A stretch of DNA of 64,000 bases, taken from positions 1,501-65,500 of the forward strand of contig NZ_QAJL01000006.1 of NCBI RefSeq assembly GCF_003852525.1, in the 5' to 3' direction. This document shows, one piece after another, positions 63,005 through 64,000 of this stretch. A program made the position numbers and the translations under genes. The DNA comes from Pedobacter sp. KBW06 (GTDB lineage: Bacteria; Bacteroidota; Bacteroidia; Sphingobacteriales; Sphingobacteriaceae). The notes under the pieces were generated by a model. The model saw only the letters and a list, made by a program, of their open reading frames with translations. It did not search any database and was not told the DNA's origin. Numbering within the stretch: position 1 is the first letter of the stretch; every line of letters begins with the position of its first letter.

Positions 63005-64000
63005 TTATCCACGTAACCAGTCGTGAATTTCCTCAATAAACGAAAGTTCTTCGCTAGTGACATAATATGTATGATAATTTTCATTACGAATTCGGTTTAA
63101 CTCAACCATCCATTTTGTTTTGTTTTCCTTACCTCCTGAAATCTTTTCCTCACCAGGCTTTGTAAAGCTATTTTCAAATAGTTTCTGCCAACTTTTGAGA
63201 ATTATCTCACGATAGTCGATTAAATGAAGTTGATCCCAAGGTTCTTTCTCATCATCTTCATCTTCAATATCTCGGTTTTTCTTTGCTGCAAGTAAAGTAG
63301 CTTCAGAATAAATTTTTTCTGGGACTCCCTTTTTAAACCAGTTTTTACCAAATTCCTCTTCAAGCTTTTCTCTCACTCTAATTTTTAGAAATGTATTTTC
63401 AATTTCTCTAATAAGCTTAAATGCTTTTTCGTTATTCTCCTTTTCTTCCTTTTTCAAATATTCATCAAGTCCTTCGTAATGTACCTCAGGATGATTTTCA
63501 CGCATTGCAGCCTGTAAAGTTCTCCAGTACTTGGCATCTCCAGGAGTGCCATAAGCTGTCTTCAATTCGGCTGTCTTAGTGTCGCTAAGATCTTTGTAAA
63601 AATGAATTATTGTATCCAAGTAGGTTTTAATCTCTTCAAATACTGTTTTAATATTGGTGGTTGATTTAGCAATTTCTGTTTTAAGCAAATGGTTGATTAA
63701 GTCGTTAAGTAACATCGTAATCCCATAAAAACCCTTATTTATTACAATGATATTTCCGTCTTGCTCCCACATTTCCTCTAAGCTTTCTTTTAAATATCCG
63801 AATGCCTTAAAAAGAAATTCTGAGATATTATTGTAGGCCTTATCCAAATCTCCGGTATAAAATGTGCCTAGTTTTTCGATTTCGTGTCTCTTTACCTTAC
63901 CCAAAAAATCGGATCTATTTAGAGCAAGATTTATATGTTCAGTAGTAATAGCTCGTTTATCTTCGCCAATCGAGATTTTACCAAAGAAAGGCGACTTTCT
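63005..64000 (-). CDS. 5'-truncated gene: DGQHR-type C-terminal part with HEPN-like end
   Basis: The frame is open from base 64000, so the start lies outside the window; the TTG at 63904 is internal. The first visible residues (SPFFGKISIGEDKRAITTEHINLAL) resemble the end of a DGQHR/DndB-type domain, whose motif itself would be outside. The last 100 residues contain KWMVELNRIRNENYHTYYV, where RNENYH fits the R-x4-H motif of HEPN ribonucleases, as in Swt1-type HEPN domains. A fused or recruited RNase is therefore inferred. It is 122 bp upstream of the membrane-protein gene on the same strand. Confidence 0.65.
   Translation of the reverse strand, partial: RKSPFFGKISIGEDKRAITTEHINLALNRSDFLGKVKRHEIEKLGTFYTGDLDKAYNNISEFLFKAFGYLKESLEEMWEQDGNIIVINKGFYGITMLLNDLINHLLKTEIAKSTTNIKTVFEEIKTYLDTIIHFYKDLSDTKTAELKTAYGTPGDAKYWRTLQAAMRENHPEVHYEGLDEYLKKEEKENNEKAFKLIREIENTFLKIRVREKLEEEFGKNWFKKGVPEKIYSEATLLAAKKNRDIEDEDDEKEPWDQLHLIDYREIILKSWQKLFENSFTKPGEEKISGGKENKTKWMVELNRIRNENYHTYYVTSEELSFIEEIHDWLRG

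Overview
The window looks like chromosome of a Bacteroidota bacterium, most likely a Pedobacter-like member of the Sphingobacteriaceae. The reasons are moderate AT richness, weak ribosome binding sites, a few promoters resembling the Bacteroidota TTG-N19/20-TAnnTTTG pattern, SPI and SPII signal peptides ending in AQ or SC, a grasp-with-spasm peptide locus, and families such as DUF4407 and TIGR04141 that are familiar from this phylum. No rRNA, tRNA, CRISPR array or insertion sequence was seen. The assignment is inference from gene content, not a match to a reference.

Bases 1-16458 are a lipopeptide biosynthesis cluster made of two convergent operons. The plus operon enters from outside the window with an NRPS (A with an embedded N-methyltransferase, T, terminal C-like domain), then an alpha-1,3-fucosyltransferase-type GT10 enzyme and a GT2 enzyme. 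The minus operon reads acyl-AMP ligase, acyl carrier protein, GT1 glycosyltransferase, NRPS (C, half C, A, T, C, A, T), GT2 paralogue, type II thioesterase. The adenylation codes read by eye suggest Val-like (N-methylated), Thr, and a Thr-like residue. The ligase and carrier protein suggest a fatty-acyl start, and four glycosyltransferases suggest a glycosylated product. The two operons overlap tail to tail by 33 bp.

Bases 16886-20368 are a grasp-with-spasm RiPP locus: precursor peptide, a hairpin with a T tract, ATP-grasp ligase, an unrecognised 65-residue protein, a SPASM protein that lacks the radical-SAM cysteine motif, and a secreted protein.

Bases 20513-28957 hold unrelated single genes: a beta-helix protein, an AraC regulator, a divergent NmrA/HxlR pair with a palindromic operator, small hypotheticals, a zinc metalloprotease with a beta/gamma-crystallin tail, a CAP-domain lipoprotein, a GH16-like enzyme and a broken glyoxalase-family gene.

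Bases 28980-45809 are one minus-strand operon coding for two very large beta-rich proteins without signal peptides (1239 and 3642 residues, the latter with LysM-like segments), an endonuclease/exonuclease/phosphatase-fold protein between them, and two small secreted or Thr/Asn-rich proteins at the front. Its function is unknown.

Bases 46825-64000 look like a defence island. An Rpn-type nuclease, an eight-gene set (Ycf46-like AAA+ ATPase, HNH protein, DUF4407 membrane protein, a 566-residue membrane-anchored protein and four unrecognised proteins) and a TIGR04141/DUF6119 protein lie between two copies of a 48-bp direct repeat; the second copy is the 3' end of a SymE-like gene. Three copies of the dyad TACGG-N4-CCGTA (one with a single mismatch) sit at the promoters in this set, so it may be one regulon. 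Beyond it come an hsdR remnant, a pentapeptide-like membrane protein, a PIN-like protein, a DGQHR-domain protein with a four-helix membrane partner, and the C-terminal part of a second gene with a HEPN-like RNxxxH motif that runs off the window.
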